Shown: one piece after another, positions 33,748-36,501 of the stretch | Layout: each line of letters starts with the position of its first letter | How positions within the stretch are numbered: position 1 is the stretch's first letter | Source of the DNA: Streptomyces sp. | GTDB lineage: Bacteria; Actinomycetota; Actinomycetes; Streptomycetales; Streptomycetaceae | Assembly: GCF_019510245.1 (NCBI RefSeq) | Contig: NZ_JAEKKT010000202.1 | Span: 1 to 36,501, forward strand | Length of the DNA: 36,501 nucleotides | Direction: 5' to 3' | Made by a program: the position numbers and the translations under genes | The notes under the pieces: model-generated | What the model was told of the DNA's origin: nothing | Database searches by the model: none | Seen by the model: only the letters and a program-made list of their open reading frames with translations

Positions 33748-34650
33748 TCACTCGTCCGCGAACAGCTCCTGGGCGCTTGTGGCGGTGACGGCCCGGTCGA
33801 ACCACGTACCCAGGGTCGCGAGGTCCGTGCAGTCCGTGATCCGGCTCCGCTCCGCCTCGGCCACCTCGACGCCCCGCAGGTCCAGAATGCGGAGGATGTC
33901 CTCGGCGCGGCCCTTGGCGCGGCCCTCGGCGCGGCCCCTGGTCTCGCCTTCGATGAGGGTCTCCTCGATGAGCGTGCCGCTGCCGGGGAATCGGGGGGTG
34001 TAGGTGGCCATCAGATGCCTCCACAGTGCACGGGCCCGGGTGTCTCCCAGACCGATTTCGGTGAACTCCGCCCAGCGTTTCCCTGCCTCGCCGCCGGCGT
34101 TGACCACTGCCGCCGCCAGTGCGTCCAGTATCGCAGGAAGTACCGGATCCTTGGCGTGGGCGAGCGCGGTGAAGACGGCGAGCGGCAGGTCCTCGGCGGC
34201 CTGGTCCGGGTCGGTGACGGCGGGAACGTTGCCCGGGCCGAGGACGAGCGGGAAGACCATCATGCTGGTGTGGACGGACAGCCCGACCCGGATCGGTTCC
34301 GCCGCCCAGGCCTCGGTGGCCTTCTCCTTGCAGACGACCAGCAGGACCGGGGGCAGTGCGTACTTGGCGTAGAGATACGCGAGGTAGTACGTCCAGCTGT
34401 TCCACTTGTCCAGGTCCGGCTTGCCCTGGGCTTCGACGACGAGGAGGAAGCTGCCCTCCTCCGCGGTGTCGACGCGCAGCAGGGTGTCCACGCGGCGGGC
34501 CAGTGGCCTGATCTCGGTGAGATCGGTGTCGAGATGCTCGATCGCGACGGGCTCGGGGAAGGGGATGCCCGCCCGCGGCAGGGCCCGGGCGAAGAGGCCC
34601 GGGTCCTCGCGGAAGATCTGATGCATCGCCTCATGCGGTGAACTGACCAT
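33748..34650 (-). CDS. Rpn-like PD-(D/E)XK family protein
   Basis: A 300-residue protein of a family found in many copies in streptomycetes. The N-terminal part (about 1-120) shows SPHEAMHQIF and the nuclease-fold core Asp55 (RRVDTLLR) with Glu73-x-Gln75 (VVEAQGK), a D...ExQ variant of PD-(D/E)XK as in Rpn/YhgA proteins. Near residues 225-245 is a short Gly/Arg/Ala/Glu-rich low-complexity run (TRGRAEGRAKGRAEDIL), which varies in length in relatives. Rpn proteins of E. coli are DNA endonucleases with toxin-like effects; activity here is unproven. It is a single gene between convergent and tandem neighbours. Confidence 0.75.
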   Translation of the reverse strand: MVSSPHEAMHQIFREDPGLFARALPRAGIPFPEPVAIEHLDTDLTEIRPLARRVDTLLRVDTAEEGSFLLVVEAQGKPDLDKWNSWTYYLAYLYAKYALPPVLLVVCKEKATEAWAAEPIRVGLSVHTSMMVFPLVLGPGNVPAVTDPDQAAEDLPLAVFTALAHAKDPVLPAILDALAAAVVNAGGEAGKRWAEFTEIGLGDTRARALWRHLMATYTPRFPGSGTLIEETLIEGETRGRAEGRAKGRAEDILRILDLRGVEVAEAERSRITDCTDLATLGTWFDRAVTATSAQELFADE

Positions 34651-34684
34651 GTGCGGAAAGTAGCGGGGCGGCGGTGCGCGAAAG

Positions 34685-34731
34685 GGCCGGAGGCAGTGAG
34701 TTCAGCCGTGTGGGTGAACATGCCTCCGGCC
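34685..34731 (-). terminator. Terminator of the chitinase gene
   Basis: 11-bp perfect stem (GGCCGGAGGCA at 34685-34695 with TGCCTCCGGCC at 34721-34731) and 25-base loop, 30 bases after the chitinase stop. Confidence 0.7.
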
Positions 34732-34760
34732 TATGCCTGGCGGGGGATTGGCGGGGCGGG

Positions 34761-36251
34761 TCAGCCGATCGCTGCGAACGCCTTCGAGAAGGCGTACTTG
34801 TCCTGGGTGATCGAGCTGCAGGTGGCGTCGGCGGTGGGCTTGGGGCCGCCGGTGCACTGCTGGTCGCGGGTGGCCGACCACATGGAGAGCCAGCCGAGGC
34901 CCTTGGACTTGGCGAAGTCGACGAGCTGGCCGGCGTCGTCCACCTTGAAGACCTCGGCGGAGACGTCGTTGACGCCGATCATCGGGGTGACGGCGACCGT
35001 CTTCCAGGCGGCGGCGTCGGAGAGGCCGAGCACGCTCTTGATCTGGGCCTGGGTGGCGGTGGCGGCCTGGATGGCATAGGTGCCCATGTCGCCGTTGTAC
35101 GAGGCGCCGTAGTCCATCGCCATGATGTTGACGGCGCTGATCTTCACGCCGTTGGCCTTGGCGTTGGAGAGCAGGTTCACGCCGTCCTGGGTGAGGCCCT
35201 CGGGCATCACCGGGAGGGTGAAGGAGACGTCCAGGTTCGGGTGGGCGGTCTGGAGCTTGGCGATGGCCTTGGCGCGGTTGGTGTTCGCCGTGGTGTTGGG
35301 CAGCGCGCCGCCCTCCACGTCGAAGTCGACCTTGGTCAGGCCGTACGCGTCCACGACCTTGCCGTACGCCGCCGCCAGCGCGTCCGCCGAGGAGCAGGTG
35401 GTGGCGAGTTCGGAGCCGGACGCGCCGCCGAAGGAGACCCGGACGTCACCGCCCTTGGCGCGCAGCGCGCCGATCTGGGACGCCACACCGTCGCTCGCCA
35501 GGTCCGTCACCCCGCCCCACTTGGGCGTGCAGCCGCCGCCGTCGGTGACGAAGGCGAGGTTGTAGTTCTTCACGCCGGTCGCGTTCGCGGCCGCGAGGAG
35601 GTTGAACGCCGGGTAGAGGGAGGTGTCGACGTACGGGGCGAACCCGGCGGAGGCGGTGGTGCCGGAGCCGGTGGTCTGGGTCGGCGAGGCGGTGGGGGTG
35701 GGGGTGGCCGTCGCGGTGGGGGTGGCGGGGGTCGAGGCCGTGGCCGTGGGAGTCGCGGTCCGGGTCGGGGTCGCGGTCGGGGTGGCGGTCTGCGTCGGGC
35801 GGCCGCTCGGCTCCGGCGTCGCCGTGCCGTCCGCCGAACAGCTCGCGTTGTCGATACGGCAGCCGGTCGGGTCCCCGCTGCCGTTGACCACGAAGCCGAC
35901 GGTGTCCGACTCGTCGGCCGCGAGGCCGTCGGTGTCCCACTTCGGCGGCTTCACGGTGACGTGCTGCCCGCTGACGGTGTACTCGGCGTTCCACAGCGAG
36001 CTGAGCTTCGCGCCGGCCGGCAGGTCGAACTCCAGCGTCCAGTCCCGCTCGCGGGCACCGCTGTTGTTCGTGACGACGTACTGGGCGGTGTACCCGGTCG
36101 ACCAGTCGCTGGTCTTCGTGTACGCGGCGCCGACCCCGGCCGCCTGCGCGATCCCGGTGAACAGGATCGCCCCGCCACCGACCACGGCCGCGGCGACCAG
36201 ACCGCCTATCACCTTGTTCCTGCTGCTGATTCTGCGCCGGTGCGTGCTCAT
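34761..36251 (-). CDS. Secreted GH18 chitinase with CBM2
   Basis: A 496-residue secreted enzyme. The signal peptide is at about 1-37 (basic start, then VIGGLVAAAVVGGGAIL and AQA-A cleavage). A CBM2-type binding domain follows (about 38-138), with the disulfide Cys131 and Cys138 at its end. Next is a Pro/Thr linker (about 145-200) and the GH18 catalytic domain. Its active site KVDFDVE gives Asp309, Asp311 and the acid Glu313. It cuts chitin by substrate-assisted catalysis. The ATG at 36251 has GAAGGCAGG upstream; the longer frame to 36320 is not protein-like. No DasR-type operator is seen in the 115 bases before an IS element begins. Confidence 0.93.
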   Translation of the reverse strand: MSTHRRRISSRNKVIGGLVAAAVVGGGAILFTGIAQAAGVGAAYTKTSDWSTGYTAQYVVTNNSGARERDWTLEFDLPAGAKLSSLWNAEYTVSGQHVTVKPPKWDTDGLAADESDTVGFVVNGSGDPTGCRIDNASCSADGTATPEPSGRPTQTATPTATPTRTATPTATASTPATPTATATPTPTASPTQTTGSGTTASAGFAPYVDTSLYPAFNLLAAANATGVKNYNLAFVTDGGGCTPKWGGVTDLASDGVASQIGALRAKGGDVRVSFGGASGSELATTCSSADALAAAYGKVVDAYGLTKVDFDVEGGALPNTTANTNRAKAIAKLQTAHPNLDVSFTLPVMPEGLTQDGVNLLSNAKANGVKISAVNIMAMDYGASYNGDMGTYAIQAATATQAQIKSVLGLSDAAAWKTVAVTPMIGVNDVSAEVFKVDDAGQLVDFAKSKGLGWLSMWSATRDQQCTGGPKPTADATCSSITQDKYAFSKAFAAIG

Positions 36252-36365
36252 GCCGTGCCTGCCTTCGCCTGCCAAAGGGGGTGGGGTGCGGCAGCACGCT
36301 AGCGGCCGGGATTCGGACAAACGGCCTGATAGGGACGGCTGTTGGGGATCTTAGGGTGCGCTTAA

Positions 36366-36501
36366 GGCGTCATCTCATTTGGTTGGGTAGGCTGCCGATC
36401 GTGGCAGGGATCGTTGAGCGGCTGGTGCCGGACGAGTTGTGGGAGATGTTCCAGCGGGTGGTGCCGGAGGCGCCATCGCGGCCTCAAGGTGGTGGCCGAC
36501 G
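36366..36501 (+). mobile_element. Left end of an IS5-family element (continues beyond the window)
   Basis: GGCGTCATCTCATTTGG at 36366 looks like the terminal inverted repeat of a streptomycete IS5-family element, followed after 35 bases by a transposase start. The element inserted about 115 bases upstream of the chitinase start, possibly after a TTA or CTTAA target. The right end lies outside the window, so the boundary and target duplication cannot be confirmed. Confidence 0.6.
36401..36501 (+). CDS. IS5-family transposase, N-terminal part (cut by window edge)
   Basis: From GTG 36401 the frame reads VAGIVERLVPDELWEMFQRV and VPEAPSRPQGGGRR to the window edge. This is the typical first helix region of IS5-family (DDE) transposases of actinobacteria. 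Only 33 codons are present, so integrity is unknown. Confidence 0.8.
   Translation, partial: MAGIVERLVPDELWEMFQRVVPEAPSRPQGGGR

Noticed and set aside
1..36501. CRISPR array or integrase gene.
   Set aside because: No regularly spaced short repeats seen, and no tyrosine or serine recombinase motif in any frame within the island.

Overview
The window is chromosomal DNA from a streptomycete, very probably Streptomyces. GC is very high, GTG and TTG starts are common, and it carries the CebR/CebEFG/BglC cellobiose system, LuxR-LAL regulators, a sedolisin and a CBM2-GH18 chitinase. It reads as a conserved core locus opened up by accessory DNA.

Left edge (1-522): the 3' end of oligoribonuclease (orn), its terminator, and a complete tRNA-His(GTG). 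From memory of other streptomycetes, orn normally lies close to the ceb locus. Here about 24.5 kb of mostly accessory genes separates the tRNA from the LacI/CebR-type gene.

Island (501-12514): the last 22 bases of tRNA-His plus 4 more are repeated exactly (26 bp) at 12119-12144. About 235 bp of downstream sequence is repeated imperfectly after each copy, including a terminator hairpin whose two versions differ in sequence but keep the fold. Between the copies lie an endonuclease VII-like HNH gene, a complete four-gene type II Wadjet (JetABCD; DUF2397/DUF2398/TIGR02680/DUF2399) SMC-nuclease operon, and a VapBC toxin-antitoxin pair with a stop codon in vapB and a frameshift in vapC. The right copy runs into a deleted remnant of the same endonuclease gene, so two related elements seem to have used this tRNA in turn. 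No integrase is visible.

Secretion and oxidoreductase section (12594-25083): a secreted sedolisin with three C-terminal RLLDTR repeats; an alpha/beta hydrolase-SDR operon; the tail of a deleted hydrolase overlapping a cupin gene; a chloroperoxidase-type hydrolase; a LAL regulator gutted by an internal deletion; an intact LAL regulator; and a TetR gene with a second SDR. The TetR promoter and the second SDR share a 25-bp near-identical operator.

Cellobiose section (25093-33519): LacI/CebR-type repressor, GH1 beta-glucosidase, CebG, CebF and CebE, all on the minus strand, and a second, divergent GH1 beta-glucosidase. CebR-type boxes (consensus TGGGAGCGCTCCCA) lie at the cebE promoter, just upstream of bglC, and twice at the second GH1 gene. 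One of the last two fills the spacer between -35 and -10; the other covers the ribosome-binding site and start codon. CebE binds cello-oligosaccharides, CebFG import them, the two GH1 enzymes split them in the cytoplasm, and the LacI protein senses the product.

Right edge (33520-36501): a PD-(D/E)XK (Rpn-like) protein of a family common in Streptomyces, a secreted CBM2-GH18 chitinase, and the first 33 codons of an IS5-family transposase whose element inserted just upstream of the chitinase gene.
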